DNA of 64,000 nt, taken from assembly GCF_036322585.1 (NCBI RefSeq), contig NZ_AP024600.1, positions 868,001 through 932,000 on the forward strand, in the 5' to 3' direction. The notes beneath the pieces are model-generated. The model had not been told where the DNA came from and made no database searches. It saw nothing but the letters and a program-made list of their open reading frames with translations. Positions 32,327 through 41,728 of the stretch are shown here, piece after piece. A program made the translations under genes and the position numbers. The first letter of the stretch is position 1; each line of letters begins with the position of its first letter. The DNA comes from Luteolibacter sp. LG18 (GTDB lineage Bacteria > Verrucomicrobiota > Verrucomicrobiia > Verrucomicrobiales > Akkermansiaceae).

Positions 32327-32486
32327 CGGATTCCTCGCTCGGTTCGGGTTTCGAACTCCCCATGCCCGGAGAGCGGGAGGGAGAGCAGGGAAATTACGCA
32401 GCGGTTCACTCCGGGCAGACTACTGGACTGGCCTGCTCGGGATCAAGTCCGCTCGTTCGCAGTTAGGACATCGATTTCGCCTGTTC

Positions 32487-32502
32487 TTCATTGGCATTTC
32501 AC
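32487..32502 (+). promoter_or_regulatory. Candidate cre tag (CreB-binding direct repeat)
   Basis: TTCAT-6-TTCAC (TTCAT at 32487, TTCAC at 32498) matches the known E. coli cre tag TTCAC-6-TTCAC with one mismatch and exact spacing, 22 bases before the creB start. It lies in the lpxB-creB gap, which also holds both promoters. Autoregulation or control of the lpxB operon is inferred. Confidence 0.35.
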
Positions 32503-32524
32503 GGAACGGCGCTGGAATGGCCCC

Positions 32525-33241
32525 ATGCCCCGCGTCCTGCTCGTCGAAGATGAACCCGCGATCGCCGACACGCTCGTGTATGCCCTTGAAACCGAACGAT
32601 TCGAGGTCACCCACGCGCTCACCGGCAGCGAGGCCCTGGCCGCCTATGCCGAGCTCAACCATGACTTCGTGATCCTCGACATCGGCCTCCCCGACATGAC
32701 CGGTTTGGACGTTTGTCGCAAATTGCGCGATTCCAGCATGGTGCCGGTGCTGTTCCTGACCGCCCGGGACGGCGAAATCGACCGCATCCTCGGCCTTGAG
32801 CTCGGCGGAGATGACTACGTGACCAAACCCTTCTCCCCCCGCGAGATCGTCGCCCGCGTCCGCGCGATCCTCCGCAGAGCGGCCGCAACCGGCGCCAATG
32901 GAGCCGAGGCCACCCCGCCCGTCACCAGCCCATCCACTGAAGTTCCCGCCACCGCCCTCCACCACGACACCACCGCCATGCGCATCCACTGCCATGGCAA
33001 GCTCCTCGATCTCACCGCCCACGAGTACAAACTGCTGCTTGTCCTGCTCGGCCAGCCCGGCCGGGTGTTTACCCGCGACCAGCTTCTCGACCGCGCGTGG
33101 GAAGACCCCGGCGCTGTGACCGACCGCACCGTGGACGCCCACGTCAAATCGATCCGCGCCAAACTCCGCACCGCCAAGGAAGGCGCCGAAGACTACATCC
33201 AAACCCGCCGCGGCCTCGGCTACCTGCTATCCCTCTCCTGA
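32525..33241 (+). CDS. creB: CreB-like response regulator (OmpR/PhoB family)
   Basis: The 238-residue regulator has a receiver domain (LLVEDEPAIADTLVYALE; phosphoacceptor D52 in VILDIGLPD; TKPFSPRE with the conserved Lys) and a C-terminal winged helix (LTAHEYKLLLVLLGQPGRVFTRDQLLDRAWED...DRTVDAHVKSIRAKL). Agreement with E. coli CreB over EDE.IADTLVY, LGLE.G.DDYV.KPFSPRE and TRRGLGY is strong. A Pro/Ala/Thr-rich linker (about residues 125-150) is longer than usual. It starts at ATG 32525; the kinase gene follows by 57 bases. Confidence 0.9.
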   Translation: MPRVLLVEDEPAIADTLVYALETERFEVTHALTGSEALAAYAELNHDFVILDIGLPDMTGLDVCRKLRDSSMVPVLFLTARDGEIDRILGLELGGDDYVTKPFSPREIVARVRAILRRAAATGANGAEATPPVTSPSTEVPATALHHDTTAMRIHCHGKLLDLTAHEYKLLLVLLGQPGRVFTRDQLLDRAWEDPGAVTDRTVDAHVKSIRAKLRTAKEGAEDYIQTRRGLGYLLSLS

Positions 33242-33298
33242 CACTCTTCTTCTCTCTTTTTAGTCATTAGGATTTAGTCATTTGGCATTTCTTCCACC

Positions 33299-34735
33299 GT
33301 GCGTTTCACCCGCGTCACCCTCTTCTTCATCGCGTTCATCATGGTGCTGGGCTTCTACCAGCTCGCGAACTACTTCCTGTCCGGGGTCGAGCCGCAGACC
33401 TTCCAGGCCACGGAGGAAACCATGGTGGACGCCGCCCACCTCCTGGCGGAGCTGGTGGAGAACGAGATGGAGCACGGCAAGCTCGACACCGAGCGGCTAC
33501 GGGAGGTCTTCGATGGCGCGCACGACCGGGTCTTCCGCGCGCAGATCTTCAACCACGTGAAGGAACACGTGGGCCTCAACGCCTATCTCACCGACGCGAA
33601 GGGCATCGTCATCTTCGATTCGGAAGGCGGCAAACGCGAGGGCCAGGACTTTTCGAAACGGCGCGATGTGTCGCTCACCCTCCGCGGCCTCTACGGCGCG
33701 CGCAGCAGCCGGAACAACGAGTCCGACTCGACGTCCTCCATCCTCTACGTCGCGGCCCCGGTCGGCGATCCGGCGAAACCCGCCGGGGTGCTGACCGTTT
33801 TCAAACCCCAGGCCGACGCCCTGCCAATGATCAAGGAGCGCAAGCTGGTCATCTACCGCGCCTTCAGCCTCATCGGCGGTGGCACCCTGTTCCTGATCAC
33901 CGTCGTCTTCCTGTGGCTCTACCGCCCGATCGGAAAAATCACCGAATACGCCCGCGCGATCGAACGCGGCGAACGCCCGACCCTTCCCAAGATCGGCATC
34001 GGCCGCGAGGTCAACACCCTCGCCCATGCCCTGGAGTCGATGCGCGAGGCACTCGAAGGCCGCGCCTACGCGGAGCACTACATCCAGACCCTCACCCATG
34101 AGATGAAAAGCCCGCTCGCCGCCATCCGCGGTGCCGCGGAGCTGCTCAACGAGGACATGCCGGCGGACACCCGCCACCGGTTCATCGAGAACATCCGTGC
34201 CGAGTCCGCCCGCACCGAGCGTCTCATCAACCGCCTGCTGGAACTCTCCGCCATCGAGAGCAAGGCCCGCCTCGAATCCGCCGAGGAGATCGATTTCCAG
34301 ACCGTGATCACCCAGGCGATCGACCAGGCCCGCCCGCTGGCGGAACTGGCCGGCATCCGCCTCGACTGGACCGCGGCGGAGCAAGCCATCCCCTTGCGCG
34401 GCGACGCCTTCATCCTGCGCGCTGCCGTTACCAATCTCTTGGAAAACGCCATCGACTTCTCGCCGAAGGGCACCCCGGTGGAAATCACCACCACCGTCTC
34501 CCACGATCGCATCACCTTGGCCGTCCGCGACCACGGTCCGGGCATCCCGGACTACGCCCGCGAGCGCATCTTCGACCGCTTCTATTCGCTCCGCCACCAC
34601 ACCATGGGCCGCAAGGGCACCGGCCTGGGACTGACACTCGTGCGCGAGGCCGCCGAGCTCCACGGCGGGCTAATCTCACTCGAGCCCGCGGAGGGCGGCG
34701 GCACCGTCGCCACCTTCAGCCTGCCGATCGGTTGA
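33299..34735 (+). CDS. creC: CreC-like sensor histidine kinase
   Basis: The 478-residue kinase starts at GTG 33299 (RFTRVTLFFIAFIMVLGFYQL). Two membrane helices (about residues 7-27 and 187-207) flank a periplasmic sensor domain with CreC-specific sequence (FRAQIFNHV, AYLTDAKGIVIFDS, LTLRGLYGARS, ILYVAAPV). HAMP, a phosphoacceptor H267 in LTHEMKSPLAAIRGAAE, and ATPase boxes (NLLENAIDFSPKG, DHGPGIPDYA, GTGLGL) follow. In E. coli CreC senses growth on fermentation products; the signal here is unknown. No creD is next to it. Confidence 0.92.
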   Translation: MRFTRVTLFFIAFIMVLGFYQLANYFLSGVEPQTFQATEETMVDAAHLLAELVENEMEHGKLDTERLREVFDGAHDRVFRAQIFNHVKEHVGLNAYLTDAKGIVIFDSEGGKREGQDFSKRRDVSLTLRGLYGARSSRNNESDSTSSILYVAAPVGDPAKPAGVLTVFKPQADALPMIKERKLVIYRAFSLIGGGTLFLITVVFLWLYRPIGKITEYARAIERGERPTLPKIGIGREVNTLAHALESMREALEGRAYAEHYIQTLTHEMKSPLAAIRGAAELLNEDMPADTRHRFIENIRAESARTERLINRLLELSAIESKARLESAEEIDFQTVITQAIDQARPLAELAGIRLDWTAAEQAIPLRGDAFILRAAVTNLLENAIDFSPKGTPVEITTTVSHDRITLAVRDHGPGIPDYARERIFDRFYSLRHHTMGRKGTGLGLTLVREAAELHGGLISLEPAEGGGTVATFSLPIG

Positions 34736-34922
34736 TTGCCCATGTGGCAAACCATCATGGGTTTCAGCTCCGCTTTGTATCAGTGGGTGGCGTGATTCCA
34801 GCGCATGGCAGGGAGAAGCCCCATAATTGCGTCAGCCTGATAATCCGCCCGGCATCCCGCCGTTGAATGCAGCGCCGTTTTGCATCCACGCCAAGTTGAT
34901 TGCGAGGACGGCGTATTCCCTG

Positions 34923-37900
34923 ATGCCAACGCCCGTCCAGTCCTTCGCCGCCGTCCTCAGCGCCATCGCCTGCGGCACCCTCGCGCATGCCGCGGAACCG
35001 GTGCCCGCCTACAACAAGGACATCCGCCCGATCCTTTCCGACAAATGCTTCCAGTGCCACGGACCGGATTCGGCGAACCGAAAGGGCGACCTCCGGCTCG
35101 ATCGTCGCGAGGACGCGCTGGCCGCGAAGGCCATCGTCCCAGGCAAGCCCAAGGAAAGCCACCTGATCCAGCGCATCCATGAGCACGATCCGAAGGAGGT
35201 GATGCCGCCGCCGGAATCGCCCCGCCAGCTCGATGACCGCGAGCGGGACCTGCTCGCCCGCTGGATCGCGGGTGGAGCCGTTTACGAGAAGCACTGGTCG
35301 TTTTCACCGCTGCCCGCCTCGGTGGCTCTCCCTGCCCCGAAGGACACGACATGGCTACAGCAGGATCTCGACCGCTTCATCGCCGCCCGGCTCGACCAAG
35401 AGAAGTTGCAACCCTCCGCACCCGCTTCGCCCGAACGCTGGCTGCGCCGCATCACCTTCGATCTCACCGGCCTGCCAGCCACCCGCGCCGATCTCGATGC
35501 CTTCCTCGCCGACTCATCCGCGGAGTCCAAGGAACGCGTCGTCGACCGGTTGCTTGCCTCCCCGCGTTACGGCGAGAAAATGGCCGTCGATTGGCTCGAT
35601 GTTGCCCGCTACGCGGACTCCTTCGGCTACCAGTCCGACCTCGACACCCACGCCTGGCCCTACCGCGACTGGGTGATCGATGCGCTCAACCGCAACCTTC
35701 CCTGGGACCAGTTCATCACCTGGCAACTCGCCGGCGACCTGCTGCCGAATCCCACCCGCGAACAGATCATCGCCACCACCTTCAACCGCATCCACCGCAA
35801 GACCCAGGAAGGCGGCAGCGTGGAGGCGGAGTTCCGGCAGGAAGGCATCTCCGACCGCGTCCACACCTTCGGCACCGCCTTCCTCGGCCTCACGCTGGAG
35901 TGCACCCGCTGCCACGACCACAAGTACGATCCGCTCACCCAGCAGGACTACTATTCCCCTGGTACTTTCTTCAACTCGATCGACGAGTGGGGCCTCCTCC
36001 ATGGCAACGGTTCCATCCAGCCGAACCCCACCCTGCTGCTCACCACCGCGGACCAGGACAAGGCCATCGCCACCCAAACCGTGGCGATCCAGGAAGCGGA
36101 AACCGCGATGGAAAAGCAGCACGAGGAAAGGGAAGCCGCTTTCCAAGCCTGGCTCGCCTCGCCGTCGAGCCCATCCCCCGATCTCGCGATCTCCTGCGAT
36201 CTGGACGCCATCGACCGGAACAACCTCGCGAACGCCGCCGATCCCAAGCACCCCGCCACCACCAATTCCAAGAACAAGCTCGTCCCCGGCCACCGCGGAC
36301 AGGCTCTGCTTTTCACCGGCGATGACCCGCTCAAGCTCGGCAACCCCGGCATCGCCAACCGCGAGGATTCCGTCTCGGTGGCCTTCTGGTTGAAACCGGG
36401 ACCGGCCGCGAAACGCCAGGTCGTCTTCCACAACAGCGCCGGCTACGATCCCGGTTACAACGGCTTCGAACTCCTGCTGGAGGATGGCAAGCTGCGCTGG
36501 CAGGTATCCCGCGAATGGCCGGGCAACTGCATCTCGGTGCGCGCCCAGCAGCTAGTTCCCGCCGATCAATGGACGCACGTGACGGTGACCTACGATGGAT
36601 CCTCCCGCGCCAACGGCCTGAAGGTTTTCCTCAACGGGCAGCCCGCGCCGCTCGACACCGTCCGCGATCACCTCACGAAAAACAGCGGCAGCGGCGAAGG
36701 CTTCGCGTTCGGGGAGCGGGTCCGCGACTCCGGCCTGCGCGAAGGTGCGGTGGATGACATCCGCCTCTACAAGCGCGCCATCACCCGCCTGGAGGTCGAG
36801 GCCCTGGCCGCCGACCAGACGCTGGCAGACCGCATTGCCGCGCGATCGAAGAACGACGCCGAGAAGGCTACACTGCGGGAGTTCTATTTCTCCGCCGTCG
36901 ATCCGGATCTACGGAAGGCAACCGACGATCTCCAAGGGCTCCGCGTGGCACTGCGGAAAACCCTCGATGGCGTGAAGGAACTCCCCGTCATGGAGGAGAT
37001 GGCGGAAGCCCGCCCCGCCTACATCCTGTCCCGCGGTGCCTACGATGCCCCGCAGGGCGATCCGCTTCCGCGTGCCACGCCCGCCGTGCTGCCAGCCATG
37101 CCCGCGGATCTCCCGCGCAACCGCCTCGGGCTCGCACGCTGGCTCACGCAGCCGGACCACCCGCTCACCGCCCGCGTGCAGGTGAACCGCGTGTGGCAGC
37201 ATTTCTTCGGACGCGGCCTCGTCGCCACCGCCGAGAACTTCGGAACGCAGGGCGAACTGCCGTCCCACCCGGAGCTGCTCGATTGGCTGGCCCGCGATTT
37301 CATCGCCCACGGTTGGGATCTGAAACGCCTCTGCAAACAGATCGCCCTCAGCGCCACCTATGGCCAGGACTCGAAGGTCACGCGGGAACTGCGCGAGCGG
37401 GATCCCGCGAACATCCTCCTCGCCAGGGGCCCGGTGAAACGCCTGCCCGCGGAAGACCTGCGCGACCAGGCGCTGGCGCTCTCCGGCCTCCTCCAGCCCG
37501 CCATCGGCGGACCGTCCGTGAAACCCTACTTGCCGGACGCCGCCACCTGGCGCGCGCTCAACAGCTTCCTCCCGGAATACAAACGCGACGCAGCGCCCGC
37601 CATCTACCGCCGCAGCCTCTACACCTTCTGGCGCCGCACCGCGCCACCGCCCGGCATGCTCGCCTTCGATTCACCGGGCCGCGAGGTCTGCGCCGTCAAA
37701 CGCCAGCAGACCAACACCCCGTTGCAGCCGCTGGTGATGCTCAATGACCCGCAGTTCGTGGAAGCCTCCCGCGCGCTCGCGCTCCGCATGATGAAGGAAG
37801 GCGGCACCGATCCCTCCGAGCGCGCCGCGTGGGTCTTCCGAGAAACGCTCGATCGCCAGCCCGACGCCCGCGAGGGCCACCTGCTGCGTGAGCTCTACGA

Positions 37901-38063
37901 TTCCCAGCTCGCCACCTTCCAGGCCGATCCCGCGCAAGCCGAGGCCTACCTGAAGGTCGGCGACCTGCGTGCGCCCGCCGGATTCCCCGCCCCGGAGCTC
38001 GCCGCCTGCACCGCGCTCGCGAACGCCGTCCTCAACCTCGACGAAGCCATCACCCTGCGCTGA
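34923..38063 (+). CDS. Cytochrome-like DUF1549/DUF1553 protein with LamG insert (PSCyt1-PSCyt2-LamG-PSD1)
   Basis: The 1046-residue protein starts at ATG 34923 with a signal peptide ending AHA. Order of domains: planctomycete cytochrome PSCyt1 with CFQCH (about residue 40); DUF1549 (about 125-330) ending with [11 protein letters not shown]; a LamG-like lectin fold (about 410-640); DUF1553/PSD1 (about 720-1000; [22 protein letters not shown]). It is exported and probably binds heme and carbohydrate. This class is linked to breakdown of complex polysaccharides in Planctomycetes and Verrucomicrobiota. The DUF1501 gene follows by 3 bases. Confidence 0.88.
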   Translation: MPTPVQSFAAVLSAIACGTLAHAAEPVPAYNKDIRPILSDKCFQCHGPDSANRKGDLRLDRREDALAAKAIVPGKPKESHLIQRIHEHDPKEVMPPPESPRQLDDRERDLLARWIAGGAVYEKHWSFSPLPASVALPAPKDTTWLQQDLDRFIAARLDQEKLQPSAPASPERWLRRITFDLTGLPATRADLDAFLADSSAESKERVVDRLLASPRYGEKMAVDWLDVARYADSFGYQSDLDTHAWPYRDWVIDALNRNLPWDQFITWQLAGDLLPNPTREQIIATTFNRIHRKTQEGGSVEAEFRQEGISDRVHTFGTAFLGLTLECTRCHDHKYDPLTQQDYYSPGTFFNSIDEWGLLHGNGSIQPNPTLLLTTADQDKAIATQTVAIQEAETAMEKQHEEREAAFQAWLASPSSPSPDLAISCDLDAIDRNNLANAADPKHPATTNSKNKLVPGHRGQALLFTGDDPLKLGNPGIANREDSVSVAFWLKPGPAAKRQVVFHNSAGYDPGYNGFELLLEDGKLRWQVSREWPGNCISVRAQQLVPADQWTHVTVTYDGSSRANGLKVFLNGQPAPLDTVRDHLTKNSGSGEGFAFGERVRDSGLREGAVDDIRLYKRAITRLEVEALAADQTLADRIAARSKNDAEKATLREFYFSAVDPDLRKATDDLQGLRVALRKTLDGVKELPVMEEMAEARPAYILSRGAYDAPQGDPLPRATPAVLPAMPADLPRNRLGLARWLTQPDHPLTARVQVNRVWQHFFGRGLVATAENFGTQGELPSHPELLDWLARDFIAHGWDLKRLCKQIALSATYGQDSKVTRELRERDPANILLARGPVKRLPAEDLRDQALALSGLLQPAIGGPSVKPYLPDAATWRALNSFLPEYKRDAAPAIYRRSLYTFWRRTAPPPGMLAFDSPGREVCAVKRQQTNTPLQPLVMLNDPQFVEASRALALRMMKEGGTDPSERAAWVFRETLDRQPDAREGHLLRELYDSQLATFQADPAQAEAYLKVGDLRAPAGFPAPELAACTALANAVLNLDEAITLR

Positions 38064-38066
38064 ACC

Positions 38067-39485
38067 ATGGACGATCCGCTTTTCATCACCCGCCGCCATT
38101 TCTTCTCCCGCATGTCCGCGGGGCTCGGCGGCCTCGCGCTCGGATCGCTGATGGGAAACCGCGCGTTCGGCGAAACCGCATCACCGCTGCTGCCCGGCTA
38201 CACCCCGAAGGCGAAGCGCGTGATCTATTTGTTCATGAGCGGCGGCCCGGCCCAGCACGACCTGTGGGACGACAAGCCACTGCTCCGCCAGCGCAACGGC
38301 GAACCGCTCCCGGACTCGGTGCGCGGTGGCCAACGCCTCACCGGCATGAGCGGGAACCAGGCGATCCTGCCGCTCGCCGGATCGCAGTTCAAATTCAGCC
38401 CGCGTGGGAAAAACGGCACGATGGTCAGCGACCTGCTGCCGCACACCGGCGCGATGGTCGATGACCTCTGTCTGGTGAAGTCGATGTTCACCGAGGCAAT
38501 CAACCACGATCCGGCGATGACCTTCTTCCAGACCGGCTCGCAGATTGCAGGCCGCCCGAGCATGGGCTCGTGGATCCACTACGGCCTCGGCAGCATGAAC
38601 GAGAACCTGCCCTCCTTCGTGGTACTGGTGACGAAGAAGCAAGCCGACCAGCCGCTCTACGCCCGCCTGTGGGGCAGCGGTTTCCTCGACTCACGTTACC
38701 AGGGCGTGCGTTTCTCGTCCGGCGCGGATCCCGTGTTCTATCTCTCGAATCCGGATGGCGTCTGCGGCAGTGGCCGCCGCGCCCTCCTCGACAAGCTCGG
38801 CGACCTCAACCGCGCCTCGTTCGAAAAGGAACTCGATCCCGAGATCGAATCCCGCATCGCCCAATACGAGATGGCGTACCGCATGCAGACCAGCGTGCCG
38901 GAAGCCACCGCGATCAAGGATGAGCCGAAGGGCGTGCTCGATCTCTACGGACCGGACGTGGAGAAGCCCGGCACCTTCGCCGCGAACTGCCTGCAGGCCC
39001 GCCGCCTCGCCGAACGCGGCGTGCGCTTCATCCAGCTCTATCACCCCGGCTGGGACAGCCACAACGATCTGCCGAAGCACCTCCCCGGCCTGTGCAAGGA
39101 AGTCGACCAGCCCTGCGCGGGCCTGCTGAAGGACCTGAAACAACGCGGCATGTTGGAAGACACGCTCGTCGTCTGGGGCGGCGAGTTCGGCCGCACCAGC
39201 TACTCACAGGGCGTGCTCACCGCCGACAACTACGGCCGCGACCACCACCCGCGCTGCTTCTCGCTGTGGATGGCCGGCGGCGGCATCAAGCCCGGCATCG
39301 TCCACGGCGCGACCGACGACTTCGGCTACAACATCACCGAGAACCCGGTCCACGTGCACGACCTCCACGCCACGATCCTCAACCAGCTCGGCCTCGACCA
39401 CACCAAGCTCACCTTCTTCCACCAGGGCCGCCACTTCCGCCTCACCGACGTGGCCGGCAAGGTGGTGAGGGAGATCCTCGCCTGA
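38067..39485 (+). CDS. DUF1501 family protein with Tat-like leader
   Basis: The 472-residue protein starts ITRRHFFSRMSAGLGGLALGS, a twin-arginine export signal. The rest is an alkaline-phosphatase/sulfatase-like fold (YLFMSGGPAQHDLWDDKP; VVWGGEFGRT; DHHPRCFSLWMAGGGIKPG; HDLHATILNQLGLDH). DUF1501 proteins almost always accompany DUF1549/DUF1553 proteins, as here, and may handle sulfated sugars or heme-linked oxidation. Biochemical activity is not established. Confidence 0.88.
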   Translation: MDDPLFITRRHFFSRMSAGLGGLALGSLMGNRAFGETASPLLPGYTPKAKRVIYLFMSGGPAQHDLWDDKPLLRQRNGEPLPDSVRGGQRLTGMSGNQAILPLAGSQFKFSPRGKNGTMVSDLLPHTGAMVDDLCLVKSMFTEAINHDPAMTFFQTGSQIAGRPSMGSWIHYGLGSMNENLPSFVVLVTKKQADQPLYARLWGSGFLDSRYQGVRFSSGADPVFYLSNPDGVCGSGRRALLDKLGDLNRASFEKELDPEIESRIAQYEMAYRMQTSVPEATAIKDEPKGVLDLYGPDVEKPGTFAANCLQARRLAERGVRFIQLYHPGWDSHNDLPKHLPGLCKEVDQPCAGLLKDLKQRGMLEDTLVVWGGEFGRTSYSQGVLTADNYGRDHHPRCFSLWMAGGGIKPGIVHGATDDFGYNITENPVHVHDLHATILNQLGLDHTKLTFFHQGRHFRLTDVAGKVVREILA

Positions 39486-39524
39486 GCACACCCCGTTTGA
39501 AGCCCCTCCTCCACGGCCCTCTTC

Positions 39525-39607
39525 GTCGCGGAGCGACCGAACGATCGTAGCCGTGGCTTTCAAGCCACGGACCCCGGCCCGTTTGGAAACCGGAGTCGCG
39601 GAGCGAC
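39525..39607. repeat. Intergenic repeat unit with hairpin (gap 39486-39718)
   Basis: The 13-base sequence GTCGCGGAGCGAC occurs at 39525-39537 and again at 39595-39607, exactly 70 bases apart, and is itself a palindrome. Between them is a near-perfect hairpin CCGTGGCTT-TC-AAGCCACGG (39551-39570). The group looks like a dispersed structured repeat. No gene is seen in the gap. Confidence 0.6.
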
Positions 39608-39718
39608 GATGGAAGAGCCTGGAGTCCTTCACGCCGCTTTCACCTCCCTTTCACCAACTCCCGGCCAAGGTTTCACACGCTCCCGCTTTCATCTCGTCGT
39701 CCACTCCCGACGACCGCC

Positions 39719-41728
39719 ATGAAACTCGTGCTCCGCCTGATCTACTTCGCCGCCGTCTTCGGCTTCCTCGCCGCCACCACCCACGGCGAAACCACCGCCG
39801 CCCCCTATTTCCAAACCGTCACCACCGGCGGCGAGAAATCCGGCGACCACCTGCCGCTGAAATCCAGCACCGCGGAGGTGAAGATCGATGGCACCATCGC
39901 CCGCGTCTCACTGGAGCAGGTCTATGCCAACACCGGCGACAAGCCGATGGAGGCCCTCTACGTCTTCCCCGCCTCCACCCGCGCCGCCGTCCACGGCATG
40001 GTCCTCACCACCGGCGGCCGCTCCATCACCGCCCGCATCAAGGAGAAGGCCGCGGCGAAGGCCGAATACGAACAGGCGAAGACGGAGAAGAAAACCGCCG
40101 CCCTGCTCGAGGAGCACCGCCCGAACGTCTTCCAGATGTCGGTGGCGAACATCCTGCCCGGCGATGACATCCACGTCACCGTCCAGTGGTCGGAGAACAT
40201 CCCCGCCACCGATGGCACCTACGAGTTCGTCTTCCCCACCGTGGTCGGCCCACGTTACGGCCACGGCAGCGCCGAGCCCACGGAAACCTGGTCGGCGAAC
40301 CCGCACCTCGAAGCGGGCAGCCCCTCGACCGCCACCTTCAGCCTCGGCGTCCAGCTCGCCACCGCGCTGCCACTCGCGGAGGTGAAATGCACCAGCCATT
40401 CGGTGAACGTCGACTTCCAATCGAAGTCGACCGCCGCCGTGAAGCTCGTCACCCGCTCCGGCGAGGAGGCCGCGAACCGCGATTTCATCCTCCGCTGGAA
40501 GCTCGGCCAGGACCGCGTCGACACCGGCTTGCTCCTGCACAAGGGCGAACACGAAAACCACTTCCTGCTCCAGGTGGAACCACCGAAGCGCGTGACGCCC
40601 GACCTCATCCCGCCGCGCGACTACGTCTTCGTCCTCGACATCTCCGGCTCGATGCAAGGCTTTCCGCTCCAGACCGCGAAGGACCTGCTGTCCCAACTGA
40701 CCTCGGTGCTGCGGCCCGATGACACCTTCAACATCGTGACCTTCTCCGGCGGCAGCGAGGTGCTGTCCGAGAGCCCGGTGGCGAACACGCCCGCGATGGT
40801 GGAGCAGGCACGCATCTTCATCACCAAGCAGCAGTCCAGCGGCGGCACCGAACTCGGCCAGGCCCTGGAACGCGCGCTGAAGCTCCCCGGCGGCGAGGGC
40901 CGTTCACGCTCGATCGTGGTGATGACCGATGGCTTCGTGGGCTTCGACAAGGAAGTCTTCGCCACCATCCGCAGCCACCTCGGCCAGGCCAACCTGTTCT
41001 CCTTCGGCATCGGTTCCTCGGTGAACCGCTCGCTCATCGAAGGCATGGCCCGCGCCGGACAAGGCGAACCTTTCGTCGTGACCCAACCTTCCGAGGTGAA
41101 GGAAACCGTGACCCGCTTCCGCGATCTCATCGCCAACCCGGTGCTCGCGAAGATCCGCGTCGAGGCCGATGGCGTGGAGCTCTCCGGCATCGAACCCTCG
41201 CCCTACCCCGACCTCTTCGCGAACCGCCCGCTGGTCATCACCGGCAAGTGGAATGGCGAACCGAAGGGCCGCATCATCGTCCGCGGCATCGCGGGCAATG
41301 GCGCGCCCTTCGAAAAAGCCATCGACCTCGCCGAAGCCGCCACCAAGGGCACCGACCATCCCGCGCTGCCGGTGCTGTGGGCCCGGGAGCGCGTCCGCCA
41401 TATCGAGGACGCGCTGATCACCCACGATGGTCGCAGCGTGCCCGCCGCCCCGCTCGAAACGGTCCGCGAGATCACCACCCTGGGCCTGACCCACCAGTTG
41501 CTCACGCCTTACACCTCCTTCGTCGCCGTGGATGAAACGCCGCGCTCCTTCGAGGGCCTGGCCCAGACCGTGAAGCAACCGCTGCCGCTTCCCGCCGGGG
41601 TTTCGAGCAGCGCCATCGGCGGCACCAGCCAGCCGATCGTCGCCAACGGCTCCGTGCCCGAACCCGGATCGATCGGCCTGATCTCGCTGCTCGTCGCCCT
41701 GCTCGCCCTCCAGCGCCGCCGCCCATGA
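39719..41728 (+). CDS. VIT-vWA domain protein with PEP-CTERM tail, exosortase target
   Basis: The 669-residue protein has a signal peptide (to about residue 23), a VIT domain (about 45-175; LEQVYANTGDKPMEALYVFPAS), a von Willebrand A domain (about 300-480) with MIDAS D307-I-S309-G-S311 and MTDGFVGF, and a C-terminal sorting signal VPEPGS, hydrophobic helix, QRRRP. It should be exported, processed by the exosortase encoded next (4-base overlap) and displayed or released. The pairing resembles the inter-alpha-trypsin-inhibitor-like targets of other dedicated sortase/exosortase systems. Confidence 0.88.
   Translation: MKLVLRLIYFAAVFGFLAATTHGETTAAPYFQTVTTGGEKSGDHLPLKSSTAEVKIDGTIARVSLEQVYANTGDKPMEALYVFPASTRAAVHGMVLTTGGRSITARIKEKAAAKAEYEQAKTEKKTAALLEEHRPNVFQMSVANILPGDDIHVTVQWSENIPATDGTYEFVFPTVVGPRYGHGSAEPTETWSANPHLEAGSPSTATFSLGVQLATALPLAEVKCTSHSVNVDFQSKSTAAVKLVTRSGEEAANRDFILRWKLGQDRVDTGLLLHKGEHENHFLLQVEPPKRVTPDLIPPRDYVFVLDISGSMQGFPLQTAKDLLSQLTSVLRPDDTFNIVTFSGGSEVLSESPVANTPAMVEQARIFITKQQSSGGTELGQALERALKLPGGEGRSRSIVVMTDGFVGFDKEVFATIRSHLGQANLFSFGIGSSVNRSLIEGMARAGQGEPFVVTQPSEVKETVTRFRDLIANPVLAKIRVEADGVELSGIEPSPYPDLFANRPLVITGKWNGEPKGRIIVRGIAGNGAPFEKAIDLAEAATKGTDHPALPVLWARERVRHIEDALITHDGRSVPAAPLETVREITTLGLTHQLLTPYTSFVAVDETPRSFEGLAQTVKQPLPLPAGVSSSAIGGTSQPIVANGSVPEPGSIGLISLLVALLALQRRRP

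Noticed and set aside
32398..32412. TTCAC near 32,404 as a cre tag half
   Set aside because: There is no second TTCAC-like half at the required 6-base spacing.
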